Shown here in pieces: positions 46,483-61,700 of a stretch of DNA of 64,000 nucleotides. The stretch covers positions 262,928,641 through 262,992,640 of the forward strand of contig OY282560.1 in NCBI GenBank assembly GCA_958295665.1, in the 5' to 3' direction. The DNA comes from Tipula vernalis. Taxonomy: Eukaryota > Arthropoda > Insecta > Diptera > Tipulidae. A model generated the notes under the pieces. The model saw nothing but the letters and a program-made list of their open reading frames with translations. It was not told where the DNA came from and made no database searches. Made by a program: the position numbers and the translations under genes. Every line of letters begins with the position of its first letter. Within the stretch, counting starts at the first letter, position 1.

Positions 46483-48611
46483 GTAAGTGAAATTTATTTT
46501 TAAATTTAAATTCAACAAATTAATAATTAATTAGTGTTAATATGCAAGTGTTAATTAAATTATAAGTGCTTAAATGAAGATTAGTGTTTTGGAAAGCGAT
46601 TTGGGGATAGTTTGGGAATTGAAGTTGAAATATTGGAATACACAATATGGATTTCGATTTCAATTTTAGATTACAAATAAAAACATTTCCATAGTCTTCA
46701 TTAGTGTTTTAAAATTTTGGTTTTATTGTGGTGAAAAGGTTAAATTGGGAAACGTGAGGAAAACTTGGTTCAAAAAATAATTAACGGTACCTGTAAACAT
46801 GTTTTTATTTTTGTTTCTTTTATATATTTTATCATATGATTTGCTTATGTAACGGGAATTTTTGATTTTTTGTATATACATATAATAATCAAAATATTCA
46901 TTTCGAATCGTTTCTTGTTTTATCGTGTTTTGTTATTTTGCATATTATATTGCTTTGATAAGGGGAATATTTTCTGTTTTTATATACATACATAGATCAA
47001 ATTTTCTCAAATACAAAACATGAGAGAAAGTGTTGTTGTGTTGTATGTCCTTGACAGTTTTTATATAGATATTATATGTGATATTGTTAGGCGATTGATG
47101 CGTGTGTGTATATCAATATTTATTGTCGTATTGTTGATGAATCTCGCTTGGATTTTGGATTTACTCAAAACCAACACAGATGTTACCTATTTTGGCTAAA
47201 GTTTACTTTATATTCATCTGGAAAATCAGGTAAGGAGTGTATATTTTGGAAGTTTTTGAGTGTGGGATTTTGCGTCTGTGGTTTTTGGGAGGGGGAGGTC
47301 GGGTTTCACCGGAAAATTTCCTCATTTTCCGCGAAAATTTTCACTTTTTGGTTTGAAAATATTGTAAAAATGCACGTAAAAATGTGCAAGTAATTTTTCC
47401 GGGAAAATTTTGCAAATTTTCCAGGAAAATTCAGAAATTTTGCCACATTTTTTTACTTAGTTTCAGATTATAAATAAAATATGAAAAGATAAAAATAAGC
47501 GAGGGTTTGAGAGCGGCAGCCCCCACGCTCTAAGGTATACAACGAATTAAAATTACTTTAAAAAAATTGTTATTTTAACGAAAATGGCTTTTTTTAACAT
47601 TTGTGGTACTATCAGAAGAAGCGATAAGGGCGAAAAAAAACTCTTTGATCTGTGTCTGCAAGGTTGACAAAGCAATTATTATTAATAAAAATAAATAAAA
47701 TAAAAATTATTTTGTTAAATTATTCGTTAAATCATATTTGTTAATTATAACAGCTCTTGCCTTGTTTTGGAAAAAATAAACATAAAGAGTGGAGGTTTTT
47801 CGTGGAGATTTGGCTTCCCCCTCCTGGAAGCTACGGATGCGCGGTCCGACATTCGAGAGTTTTCGGGGTATATACTTCTTGCACAGAGAGAAAACTTTAG
47901 GAAATCTTTCTAAAAATATTGGTGATTTGCCTAAAAATTATCTTTAATTTTCAGCCTTCTACATCGTTTAGATATATTGAATAAAGGTGTTTTAGATGAT
48001 TTTCCTAAACACAAAGCAACTAGTTATATGTATGTGATTTAATTTAGATGTTTTAACTTAGTATCGAAAAATCTTAGATAGCTTGTATATTTAATGTAGC
48101 TGAAGTGGCTTTTAGCAAATTTTTCTAGTTTTATAGTTAAATTATCTAAATAACTTCAATATTTTGCCTAATATCGATTTAGAAGATCTAACGTAATGTG
48201 TTAAAAAAGTTGGTGGGTTTTGTGGGAGGTTTATCACTTTTTCTAAAAACCAATTAGATGAAATAACTAATCTAAAATTAGGTAAATTAGTTTGTACCTA
48301 CTGCTAAAAGCCAAATTAATTGAAATTTCAGATGTAATTGCATTAAACTAGAGGTCTATTTATGAACATCAGGCAGAAACTTACATTGTAACGATGAGGA
48401 AGATCGCCATTATATTAATTTTTTTAAGGTCCAACTATTTTTTGGAAAGGTGTCTTATAAAACAATAGTATGTTGTACAAAAACGTACAATAAACCTATA
48501 CGTAATTATTAATTAAATTTTTTATTTATTAATTCTTATTAAATTTCAAACACATACAAAATTGTACATAATAAAAATCTAAAATTCAATGCATTAAAGG
48601 TGGCTTTAATT
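46483..48611. other. presumed intron or intergenic DNA, no gene recognised
   Basis: AT-rich, with G-rich patches near 47290 and 47790-47870. The frame at 47106-47393 includes DESRLDFGF, which faintly recalls Tc1 transposases, but the rest does not fit. It ends in low-complexity GAAAATTT words. No acceptor with coding continuation of the 46346 exon was found. Confidence 0.35.
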
Positions 48612-49241
48612 TTACAATTCAATTCAATTCAAATGTATCCTTTATTATAATTAATATTTTAATTTACAGGGTTTAGAATTAATTATTGGTTCAGCAAATT
48701 CATCCTTTTCAAATTTATTTTCTAATGATTATGCTATTTATTTTGTATTTTATTAATAATATATTTCTTAAATTATTGTTTATAATTATTGTGTTATTTA
48801 CTTATTTTTGTGGAAAAGTTTGAAACTAAAAAAGTCACATTGATTAAATTATATGACTTAAAATTAACACTAAACTTACGACTTAAAAATTATATCCTTA
48901 ATTAAACTATAAACAATTTAGAGATAGATTTATATTTGGAACACCCAATGTATATTATTTATACCAAAAGATTATTGATTAATTCATTTGAAATTACATT
49001 TAAGTTATTTTTGAATTTAATTCGTATTTTGGTTATTTGATCTTTTACTAGTGAAATGTTAGATATTATACCATATGTAATCGCCATGTAGAAACAGATT
49101 TTGGTTTTGCGTAAATCATTTTAAGGTACTTATTTTGAGCTATTTGAATTTTTTTTATTGTGACTGTTTGCAGTTTCAAACCAAACAGGTGATGCGTAAA
49201 GTAAGACACTCCTTATAATGAGTATATAAACGTTTATTTAA
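48612..49241 (-). pseudogene. LINE 3' part (RT end, 3' UTR, pentamer tail), split by the Mutator element
   Basis: On the minus strand, from 49241 down: LYASPVW (about 49190) and LVKDQITKIRIKFKNNLNV (near 49010-49065), matching the post-RT region and tail of CR1/Jockey LINEs. An AT-rich 3' UTR follows, ending in a GAATT pentamer repeat (reverse complement of ATTCAATTCAATTC, 48615-48632). Such short tandem tails mark the 3' end of this class. Its upstream part resumes at 53459 on the far side of the Mutator element. Confidence 0.68.
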
Positions 49242-49829
49242 GGGCCAAATACACGAAAAATGGAAAAAATGCTCGACTTTAGTGTACCTTTTCTTGGTGA
49301 TTACTGATTGTTTCAGCCTAAACTAAAGTTTAAAATCTTAATTAGGGTTTAACTTAGTTAATAACGGTTCGTTTTTCCAATTTTCCACTTAGTTTTCCTG
49401 CAATTTTATTTTAATTGTGTAAGGTTTTCACAAAATTATGAAAAGTAAATGTACCTTTTCTCAGTAATTAGCCAATGAAACTAAGACTATAATATATCAA
49501 AATGCGTAGGGGAAAAATTTGGATTTAATAACGGTGGCTTTTTTGGAATTTTAAAGTATTAATCGAAATAATTGCAAAAAACTAAAAAATCATTGATTTT
49601 ACCATTGTGTCTGTGATAATATTTAGCGCCGCTGTGTGCAAATGTTTTATTTTTTAGTTCAGTAAACTAATAATAGATAGCAGGTTAAAAAATTTGTTTT
49701 ATTGTTTTACTTTTCTTGGTCACATAGTTCATATGGTTTATTGTTTTACTCTTCTTGTAACTATCAATTCGTTGTTTGGACAAAGTGATAAAATAATTAT
49801 ACATTTTTAATAAACAATTAAAATTTAAT

Positions 49830-52787
<2,958 letters not shown>

Positions 52788-53458
52788 ATATTTACATTTT
52801 ATTATTTTAAATAAATTTGTAGTTTAGAATACTTTATAATTGAAATTTTGTATACATAATATAATTACAGTATAAAATAAAATATAAAAAAATGAATTTA
52901 TCTATAAAGTTAAAATAAACACATAATTAAATTATCCCAAATATCAGATTTCATCAAAATTGACTAATAAATGACCAAGTTCCATCCAGATTGGACAAAT
53001 TTCCGAACTTCATACAAAAGTAATTTTGGAATCTAATTTGCATTAATATCGAATTTCATATAAATCGGTGAAATGAATTCTATTCATATTCGAAATATTC
53101 CAGAAATTCACATAAAAACAATTTTAGAATCCCATTTCTATCCTTGGCTTACCAAACATACATGGTGAAAATTTCATATCGATTGCTTGTGCGGTTTTGT
53201 AAAAAAATGCATAAAACAGACAACATTTCATTTTTATATCCATAAGAAAAAAAAATTTAAAAATACATAACACGAAATGAACAATAAAAATATCGCATAA
53301 TACGTTAGTATTTGTGTATGTGGTAGTAAGAAATAAAACAAAATCGTAGTGTGTTATTGTTTTAAATCAAATTTTAACTCCATCTATCTTTTGTTTATTT
53401 ATTTAAAAAAATGTGTCATGGCTTGAAATGCGATGACGTCACTCCTTGTATTTGGCCC

Positions 53459-53570
53459 ATGGATGAGACTGTATAATAATTTAGTAATTTTGTTACATCT
53501 TTCTATTGAATAGTTGATTTCAAGTACTTTTCATGAATATCTTATCGGTTTATCGGTAAAACCGACTATG
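53459..53570 (-). pseudogene. LINE fragment on the right side of the Mutator insertion
   Basis: On the minus strand it reads EKYLEINYSIERCNKITKLL and then YSLIH up to the element boundary. This fits the KYLGi.iD...... and LY.LI segment just upstream of the LYASPVW region found at 49190, so the two flanks are parts of one LINE. How far it extends beyond 53570 is unclear. Confidence 0.5.
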
Positions 53571-54724
53571 GTAGAAGGATGTAGTCCTGTTTAGCTTTTG
53601 TAATGGTGTAAAGACAATAAAAGTTGAGCCGAGTTTTGTGTTGGGAGTTTGGCGTTGCATGGCGGGTGGGGGTAGCTGGATGTAATATTGCTGGTTTGTT
53701 TAGACCAAGGCAGGGGTGACTAGATGTTTCGTTCTGTCAGTGCTGACAGGTTGTGGCCATCATTGACCATTTATATTGCAATTCTTTTAAGTTATCTAGA
53801 TTTAAGCTAAATTGGGCGATTTGAAGCGGGAAGCAGTAGAAGTCGCAGATATCTGAATCGCCGAGGCGCAGAAGTGGCCGGAAATTTTTGGTGGTGAGCA
53901 GTACGGGGTTGCTGATATCAAATTCATTGGTTGTTAGAAATATTAATCGTAAATTTGTTTCAGGGATATAAATGTAAATTAAAATATAAATTGTGTTTGA
54001 GTCTAGATTATTAAGCAGAATTTAGTAAAAACTGGGTCTGTGTCCAAAAGCGCGAAAACCACATAAGTGCACTTAGCGATTTAACTATTTTTATTATTTT
54101 TGGCTTATGTAATACAATTTAGGTTTCCATTACAATGGCCAATTTTTTAAGCCACTTATAAGTCATACATTTTGAAAGAAACACTAATCCAGTTTTTCAG
54201 AAACCGATTTAAATCTTTATTTGGCAGAAACTAAAACAGCAATTAAACTTGCAGTAAGAAATTGCGTTGTCTTTGCTATATTTATGAATAACAGGTTTGC
54301 TAACTATCAGCTACTTAGGTGTCTGTCTGGAACCGGCTTGTTTCTTTTTGACTAATTTAATATATTTTGTTTAATTTTATTGATTTATTTCATTTATTTA
54401 TTTAAATGTATGGGCTGTACGTTAAAAAACTTTAATGGAATTTTTTTGGTATCAAGGTAGGATGCGGCATTATTTTGCATTTTAGGTTTTACTCCTTGGT
54501 GTGAGCCTGGAAATGGATAGATGGCGAGAGCCGTGACAACAAAATAATTTATGAAAATTGATATTTATTTATTTTTATATATATTTTATTGGATGTGAGG
54601 ATTCGGAAGATTAATATTAATTTAATTGTAGTACATAAAGATTAATTTATAATTTATTTCAGAGAAATGAATGAGGGTTTCATAGTTTAAATAATGCTTT
54701 AGTTTAACTTTAAAGTAGCAGATA
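53571..54724. other. no gene recognised
   Basis: Includes a relatively GC-rich patch at 53630-53920 that could be more 5' LINE sequence on the minus strand, but no motif confirms it. The rest is AT-rich. Confidence 0.35.
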
Positions 54725-54965
54725 GCAATAATTAGTTGCCACATGTCTCTTGCTGAGCAATAGTAATTTTCTCGGACTCCTGGCGGCCAATTTAGCTTCT
54801 AATAGGCGCCTCCGTACAGTCACCGCACTTACAGGTTTTTTGAGCTGATATGAGAGTCGTTCCTTACCATTTGTATGATTTGTTGGTCAATACGCTCAGT
54901 TGTTTTCCTTCGTGACGTGTTTCAGCCTTATCAGTCCATTTTACTGAATTATATTGAATTACAGA
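54725..54965 (-). pseudogene. Tc1-like transposase N-terminal fragment
   Basis: On the minus strand: TTERIDQQIIQMVRNDSHIS, then after a frame change SAVTVRRRLLEAKLAARSPR and KLLLLSKRHVATN. It matches the second helix-turn-helix of Tc1-like transposases (R..IvR.v...p..s...l, then vS..TVrRrL.e.gL.ar.prrkP.Ls.kh). The catalytic DDE domain should follow toward lower coordinates and is absent. Confidence 0.68.
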
Positions 54966-55339
54966 CCATTTTCGCAGAACATCAGATAATTTCTTGTATT
55001 TCACGGTAAGATTTTCTTTCACATCGAAGTTTTTTTAATAAGAATTCGCTTTTCTTCCGTGCAGTGCTTGGATCAAACCATTATTTTTCTAAAATCCAGC
55101 TAAATATGGTTTTTGCACTTTACGAATTACGAGAATAATTTGTACTTACCAATTAGTTAAAAATTTACAACTCTTCGTAAATAACCTCGCTTGAAATTAT
55201 GTTTCTTGCGTTGCTGCTATTATTATGAACAGTTTGGTTCAAACACTCGCAAATCATGGTAATCTCATAAAAAAGAATTAAGCATTTTTTGAAACAGTAA
55301 TGATATACTGTTAATAAGTGAGGAGATAAGAAACTTTCA

Positions 55340-55905
55340 GGGCATTGCCAACCTTGGAAAAGAGTAAGGAGTAAAAAATATTAAAGAGTTATTAAAGCAA
55401 GGTAATACGCTGTTATTATTAGGAGCACAACTGTATGTATACGAAAAAATTGGGTTTTGTTTTGGAAAGTATTTTACAGATTCCCACGACTCAAAGCTAA
55501 GCGCATAACATTGCCACACAAAATTCGAATAAATTCTAAAATCTTTAAAAATCTCGAACAATTTCAATAATACCGAAAAATCTGGATATTAATGAATCAT
55601 TTCGAAAAGCCTGTAAAAATCTAGAAAACCCACAAAAATATCGAAAAATTCCGAGAATTCGTGTAAATATGAATTATTCATCGAGTAATTTAATATTACT
55701 AATACTACTAAGCAAAATGCTACTAAGCAAGTTAAGGCTAAGTTCAACAAAATGATATGCAATGATAATGGAACCCGCAAAGAGTATCAGATAATTTCAT
55801 AAATATCAAACAATTATAGAAATTCTTCGCATAGGCTCTAAGATTCTCGGTTAACATTGAACTATCAAATACATCGACAATCTCAATTTATCCTATTCAG
55901 GTCTT
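55340..55905 (+). repeat. dispersed repeat, longest copy
   Basis: 55480-55600 matches 23600-23720, and 55700-55890 matches 29345-29500, so this copy joins two fragments that lie 6 kb apart elsewhere in the window. Rich in TCGAA/TTCGA words. Minus-strand frames here are not gene-like. Confidence 0.62.
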
Positions 55906-56149
55906 TTAGAAAACTTGGCAATGAACTTAAAAAAAAAAAAAAATCATTTCAGAACAACATCAAAAGTAAATAAGCCGAAAAATTAGAAGGTCCGAATTAA
56001 GTACGAGAGAACCAATTCTGCCGAAAACGTGTGTATGGCGAAATCAATTCATCGTCAATATGAACCAAATCCGCAACATCAAACTTCTTTAAAATGAATA
56101 AATTTTACTCGGGTTTAATTCAGTTTTCAAAAGTTTGCCATCTCGGCAC

Positions 56150-56392
56150 AATTCATACTGTGTAGTGTTCAGGTGTTTATGATTGGACAAAGCCACCGTG
56201 TGTATGTTTTCTTTTACGGATTAAACGGTAAGCGGGTCATGAAACTTCGCAGCTGAACCTTTTCATCAGACCTCATTCGACATATTTAAAGGTCCACCAT
56301 TTTCCTTTTGTTTGAATATCCATCCTCCCCGCAACTCATCAGAATGAATATTGCAATAAAATAAATGCAAAAAAAAAAAAAAAAAAAAAAAA
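56150..56392 (+). repeat. poly(A)-tailed retrocopy debris
   Basis: Non-coding DNA ends with AATAAAATAAATGC and a run of 24 A (56369-56392). A polyadenylation signal about 10 bp before a pure A tail is the mark of a reverse-transcribed, polyadenylated RNA. The source transcript is not recognised. It may be a SINE, a LINE 3' end or a processed pseudogene UTR. Confidence 0.45.
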
Positions 56393-56829
56393 TGTCCCAA
56401 AAATTTTATGATTGGATAATTAAATATTTTTTTCTATTTTATTCACCATGGCACAGCGACGAATATCGGCAATACAATAAATCAGATGAGAAATTTCGGG
56501 GCAGCAGATGACGCTAGGCATGCAGCAAACATGTTTTTGAATTAAGCGCTCAAAAAAATTGAGGGAAATGTCGAAAAACATGAAATTGCAAGAAAAATAT
56601 AGAAAAAAATGGAGGTGTGGCCAACAAACACACGACTTTCTTTTACGTACGAAAGAAGAAATTTGAGAAATTTTGCTTTTTTTTTAATTTTGGAAACATT
56701 TTGTATTAAGTAGTTTTTTTTAAACCTTATACTTTTAAGGATATTTGCAAAAAAATTTACTGGACCAATGGAGAAGCCACTTCCGGTAATCCGATTTGGA
56801 GTAAAATTCACTGGGACCTCCCAATTTAT

Positions 56830-57010
56830 CAAAAAAGCTTAAATCTGAAGTTTCAGTTCGATTGGTTAAACCATCTGGGCTGTAGAGAGGAGACAGACTA
56901 ACAGACCGACACAATTTTGAAACCCACTTTTTCGGGCTCAGGGGACCTCAAAACAGATAAATCTCTAAAAATCTCAAGGTCCAAAATTTTCATCATTACT
57001 ATATTTTATT
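56830..57010 (+). repeat. dispersed repeat, copy 2 (GGGGACCTCAAAAC)
   Basis: Contains GAGACAGACTAACAGACCGA, CCCACTTTTTCGGGCTCAGG, GGGGACCTCAAAACAGATAA and AATCTCAAGGTCCAAAATTT, matching 13430-13530 in the same orientation. Confidence 0.7.
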
Positions 57011-57287
57011 TTACTTACGTAAAAGATAGTTGAAATAATAAGAAATTGAAGAAGAGGTGATGACGAGGAGAAGGGAGTGCCGTATATTTGGACGTGGAAG
57101 ACCGTATGACAGGTAGTGAAGTCTGCACCTGACAAGTGGTCTATTATGGTATCCGTAGCTAATTGGTTTTTTTTTAAAACATAATTTAAAAAAAAAACTG
57201 AATGTGAATTAACTTAATTTTGTATTGTGCGTTTGTTTTACAAATTTTTTTTTTGTCCACTTGCTTACTGAGTCCGCCATAATTCTC
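57011..57287. other. short AT-rich spacer
   Basis: Includes a purine-rich patch (57030-57090). No gene is seen. Confidence 0.4.
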
Positions 57288-57541
57288 GTTGTAAAGGCGG
57301 CCGCATGTATGCAGATAATTTGCGGATAAATATTTATTCGCGTTTTCAACCAAAGAAATCACTGAAAACCAAGTTAAAAAAATTTTATCTTTGAGCAATA
57401 TTATCCGCAATATAGCTCAAAGATAAAATTTTTTTAACTTGGGAGGGGAAATTCTCTTTCGTTTTCAGTGATTTCTTTGGTTAAAAACGCGGATAAATAT
57501 TTATCCGCAAATTATCTGCACACATGCGGCCGCCTTAACAA
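57288..57541. mobile_element. 254-bp foldback MITE
   Basis: The left arm AAGGCGGCCGCATGTATGCA, then GATAATTTGCGGATAAATAT, CAACCAAAGAAATCACTGAA and AAGTTAAAAAAATTTTATCT is mirrored by the right arm to 57541. The axis is near 57410, with almost no loop, so the whole element is one long palindrome. The GC-rich tips (GGCGGCCGC) are striking in this DNA. Confidence 0.85.
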
Positions 57542-57879
57542 AAAAACATAATAATATAAAGACTGTAATAAACATAAAAAAAATTTTATGGATTAAAAAA
57601 AAAAAAAAAAAAATTGTGAAGTGAATTAAAAGAAAACAGAAAACCAATAAAAGACAAATAAAAAAAACGATTAAACGCCTTTGGACAGTGCATATGGTGA
57701 AGTGTTTTTTTTTAAAGTGATAAAGCTAAAAAGAAAAAATAATAAAACCATAAGTGAGTGAGCAGCAAAGCTTGGAAGCATACCAAAAAGCATATCATCA
57801 GTTCGCTGCAGAGGGGTTGAATTAGCAGTTGGGTCTTTCAGGTGAGTTGTAAATTTTTTTATTATTGTATCTTGTCCCG
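57542..57879. other. AT-rich DNA with poly(A) run
   Basis: A second A run lies near 57596-57614. TTTCAG/GTGAGT near 57841 could be a donor, but no coding exon is evident before it. Confidence 0.35.
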
Positions 57880-58293
57880 TCACAGTGGCCGCATGGTTTC
57901 GTGACACGCGATTTTGCTTTTTGTGTTTTTATTACCGTTAGCGCGATTATTGTAGAAAGAACTAGAAACACGCGGTGGCTTTATAGTGGTGTAGCCTCAT
58001 GCACAGTGAGATTAAAACATAGAGTCTATCCAAGTCATCGCGCGTTGACGAACCCATTTGAGGCAGCACGTTACAACTGGAAACAAAACAAATTCGCGCA
58101 GAACAAATTCATGTTTATCGGCGAAGTTTAATTCAGCCTACGATAACCCAAAAATTTCAATTTCTCAACAAGATATATGCGTTGGGTTGCCACACCACTT
58201 CAAGTTTCACTTCTGTCGGGGGTTACGAAATCCCTACCATCTAGTTTTTTTAATGATTGACGATATTAGTTGTCATCCGCAAAGCATTGCAGG
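57880..58293 (+). other. unrecognised GC-richer segment with open frames
   Basis: Two overlapping frames (57865-58131 and 58058-58303) are free of stops in DNA that is richer in GC than its flanks. The second reads ICVGLPHHFKFHFCRGLRNP and YHLVFLMIDDISCHPQSIAG, then meets CAG/GTAAAT (58293), a usable donor. TTTAATTCAG (58128-58137) could be an acceptor. That would make 58138-58293 a candidate 156-bp internal exon. No domain is recognised; it may be host or transposon. Confidence 0.3.
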
Positions 58294-58960
58294 TAAATTT
58301 TGAAACTTAAATTTCATATTACACGGTAAACTAATCTTTTGTCTTAAAGGGACGTTGGAAAATTGTTGGTATTTGTGTGTACTAACCGTAAAAAAATATT
58401 TATTCGAAAAGCTTTATATTACATAGGAAAACGGTCCAACAAATCTTTTACTGTTTATTGTTAAAATAATGCAGGCAATGGCTTCATTTACTTCAAATTT
58501 TATGAACAGCTAGATAATCGATTGTCACATTTATCATCAACATAAAATAAATTGTCTTTCCCGTCGTTGGAAAAATTTATTTGGTAGAAATTATTCAGGC
58601 TATGTGTTTGTTTGGTAACATGAGAAAAGCTCAACAAATCTTGCACAGGCCAAAATATTTTATAAATAATGCTCAAATTTGATGTTTCATTTTATATTTG
58701 CCGCCATTTATTTTTTTGTACTATGTAATTCACTGCAACCATTTCTATTCTAGACTAGAACGAATCCAAAAATTAAAACAATCAGCTGTAATAAGCTTTC
58801 TTTGTACAAAGTTTAGACCAAAATCATCACTATTTGTGATAATGGTAGGCAACACAAAAATAATAAAAATGTATGACTGGAAGGACGGAAGGATGGACAC
58901 CACAATTATTTTAATCGTTGTTTTGGAGTTCTGGTAACCGAAATTCATCGAGAAACATGA

Positions 58961-60165
58961 AAAACTGGCACAACATTTTTCGCGCTTACAATTCTTACAC
59001 ATTAAAGTTCGCTAGTCGGAAGAGTCAAAAAATATAATGTTAAAAAATATAATGTTATCAATATTTCGTTTTGTTAATGTGACATTTTATCCTTGTATCT
59101 TGTGTCGAATAATCGAGGAACCGCTATTTTTATATTTTATGGGCTTCTAACCTTATTTTTTAATCTTATCGGTTCTAAAAGATGTCACAATAAATTGTCA
59201 ATTTTTAGAATTGTCAAAAAGCTCTAAACGAAAAACGAAAAGAAAAATCGCATTTAGTTGCTTCAATTGTTTCAATATAATTCAAAAATGATTGCTTAAT
59301 TTTATCTAAAAGCACAATGGCAGCAATGGCTTAGAAAATGATATTTTAAAAAATTATTTAGAATCGAAAAAAATTAAATTTTCATTTTCTCAGCAAGAAC
59401 CAGAAGATTTGATCGAAAATAAAGCAATACTTTTGGAATTATGTCGAAAAAACTGAATGCGGTTTTTCTTTTCGTTTTCAGTGGGTTATAGCCGTTAAGA
59501 GCGACACTTGGGTGCGACTTTTACATTTCATGCGACTTAAAGTAATACAAGCTATATAAAAGTTGAACCAATCTTATAAATAAAAGATGATTGAAATATA
59601 AATACAAATTAATTCGTTCAAATGAGCAAATACTAGCCTAAGTCTTTTTATTAAACAATCAATAAAATAAAACATAAAATAAATGCTATCCGCATGTTTT
59701 ATTTTTTATTAGCCAATTTTAAAATCCAATGACTCTTCAGCCATCACAAGGCGCTCCTGATACGACTTCAACCCTCAAAATTTACAGTGGAGAATTTTGG
59801 GCAAATATGTTTGATGATGATACAGTGTAACAAAGCAAACAATTAAAAAATTCGTTGGGCCGCTTATAGAAAAGCTAGAAAACGTCATTAAAAAAAATAC
59901 ATCAATCCTTGTTTTCCGTCTATTGGTTATGTGTCTATTCATTTCGGACAAATTTTACAACTTTGTTGTACTTTATTTATGTAATTTGCGAAACTTCACT
60001 TAACCCTGGTAACTGCAGTGTGGAGATGTAGTGATGCCTGTGAACGTATAAATAAAACCAATTGCCAAGTGTCATCGGGAAATTCGAACACGTAGTCAAT
60101 ATAATATTACATACTATACTTCATATAATATTACATACTATGCTTTGTGCCAACTTAAACTAAAT
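58961..60165. other. interior of the inverted pair, mostly unrecognised
   Basis: AT-rich, with no motif that I can support. A duplicated ATAATATTACATACTAT (near 60101 and 60124) is the only small repeat noticed. Confidence 0.4.
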
Positions 60166-60780
60166 CAATAATATACCCAATGAACGGGGACATTTTTTAG
60201 ATCTTTTCTTCAAAAATGAAGTAGATATGTTTAAAGTTGTAGAATCACCAACGTCATTTATTGTTAATGACATTTTATAACAAAAAAAATCGGTTACAAA
60301 TCGTAATGAACCAACCACATACAACTTTAATAATCCTCATCATATGGGTTTGCATTAATACTTGGAAGCAGTAAAATAGTATGATATTTTAAATAATAAT
60401 GATGTAAATATGTAAATGCTAACGTTAGAACGATAAAAGGTGGGCTGGATTCGGACAATCTTATCTTTCACCAACACAACGACGATTTCGGTGTTTACTT
60501 AGTGTTAAAATACGTTTATTTTCTATCTAGCTGGTGTTCAAAATAAAATTAAAACCAACCCTAAATAATTTTGGAACTACTTTAGATTTTAATGAGAAAT
60601 TGCGGTAAAGAAATAGCTGATATGATGGCCACCATGCCACAAATTACGAGGAGAACAACCCTATTAATAGATTGACTAAATCATTAAACATTGCGGAACA
60701 TCAATTTGATTTTAACTTATTTAAAGAGAGCTACAAGAATAATTTCGATTTACTTTTTAAACTTTTAAAATTTTTAAATG
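60166..60780 (+). pseudogene. LINE fragment between endonuclease and RT
   Basis: Reads FLDLFFKNEVDMFKVVESPT and SFIVNDIL (60198-60280), the end of a LINE endonuclease domain. After shifts, NKIKTNPKxFWNYFR (60545-60590) and then GKEIADMMATMPQITRR resemble the linker before RT (np..FW.yi...). No RT core remains. It lies between the two inverted arms. Confidence 0.45.
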
Positions 60781-61700
60781 AAAATATCACAACTTTAAAT
60801 ATAATTTGCTAGCTTAATGATAAATTATTATAAAATTTTATTATTTTAAATTTTTGTTTAATTTAACAAACAGTTTTTTTTTGTTTTGTGTTTATTGTTA
60901 AATTTCATTCTTTGATTTCTTTAAATTATAACTAAATATAATAAATAAAACCAGTATTGAACATTCTATAGCTATACTTTATATCGAACAGTGTTAAACA
61001 ACATTTACCTTGGTTACAACAGTTGAAAGTGGGGCTTGACCTTACAATGAGAATCGCAGAACGACCTGCTTATTTTTCTTTCGAAAAGCGAAGTAGCTGT
61101 GCTTCACTAGTGGAGTGAGCCGGAGAGACGTACAACTACATTTGTTAGCAACGATAAGAATTAGAAAACAATTTTGTTCCAGATTTTCACATTTCTCGAC
61201 GAATTAGGTTACCAGAACTCCAAAACATCGACTAGAAAAATGTCGTGTCCGTCCATCCAGTCATACATTTTTATTACTTTTGTCTTGCCCATTCTCACAA
61301 ATATTGATAGTTTTTTTCGAAATTTTGTACAAAGATAGATTTTAGTATTACATAGTTCGCGTTCACTTTTTGGTCCATTCGAGTCTAGAATAGAGGGGGT
61401 TGCAGTAGAAGAGAAAACTGCCAAATGGATTTTCTCAAAAACGAGATCGATGATTTATTTGTTATGTTGATGATGAATTTTACAATTCATCATCTACCTT
61501 TTCACAAAAATTTATGTCGATTGAAGCATTGCCTGGGGGTCATTTTTAACAAGAAACAGTAAAAGAAACTTGTTGAGCTGGTTTCCCAGGTTATATCAAA
61601 ATTTTCAAAGAAATATATTTCTACGGTTAATAAATACATCTTCCAAATTCCAACAATTTTTCCAAATGTGACTTTAATGTAAAATGAGTATGTAACCGTC

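Larger units (their letters stand above)
58340..61700. repeat. inverted repeat pair around LINE debris
   Basis: The left arm (about 58340-58960) is the diverged reverse complement of the right arm (about 61190-61700). Shared landmarks include TTTTACTGTTT.TTGTTAAAA, TCTATTCTAGACT, TTTGTACAAA, AAAATGTATGACTGGA and TTTTGGAGTTCTGGTAACC. The left arm holds about 130 extra bp. The arms could be ends of one nonautonomous element or two independent inverted copies. No target duplication was found. Confidence 0.65.

Noticed and set aside
47106..47393. Possible Tc1 transposase fragment (DESRLDFGF)
   Set aside because: Only one short resemblance. The rest of the frame is low-complexity and does not follow the family.
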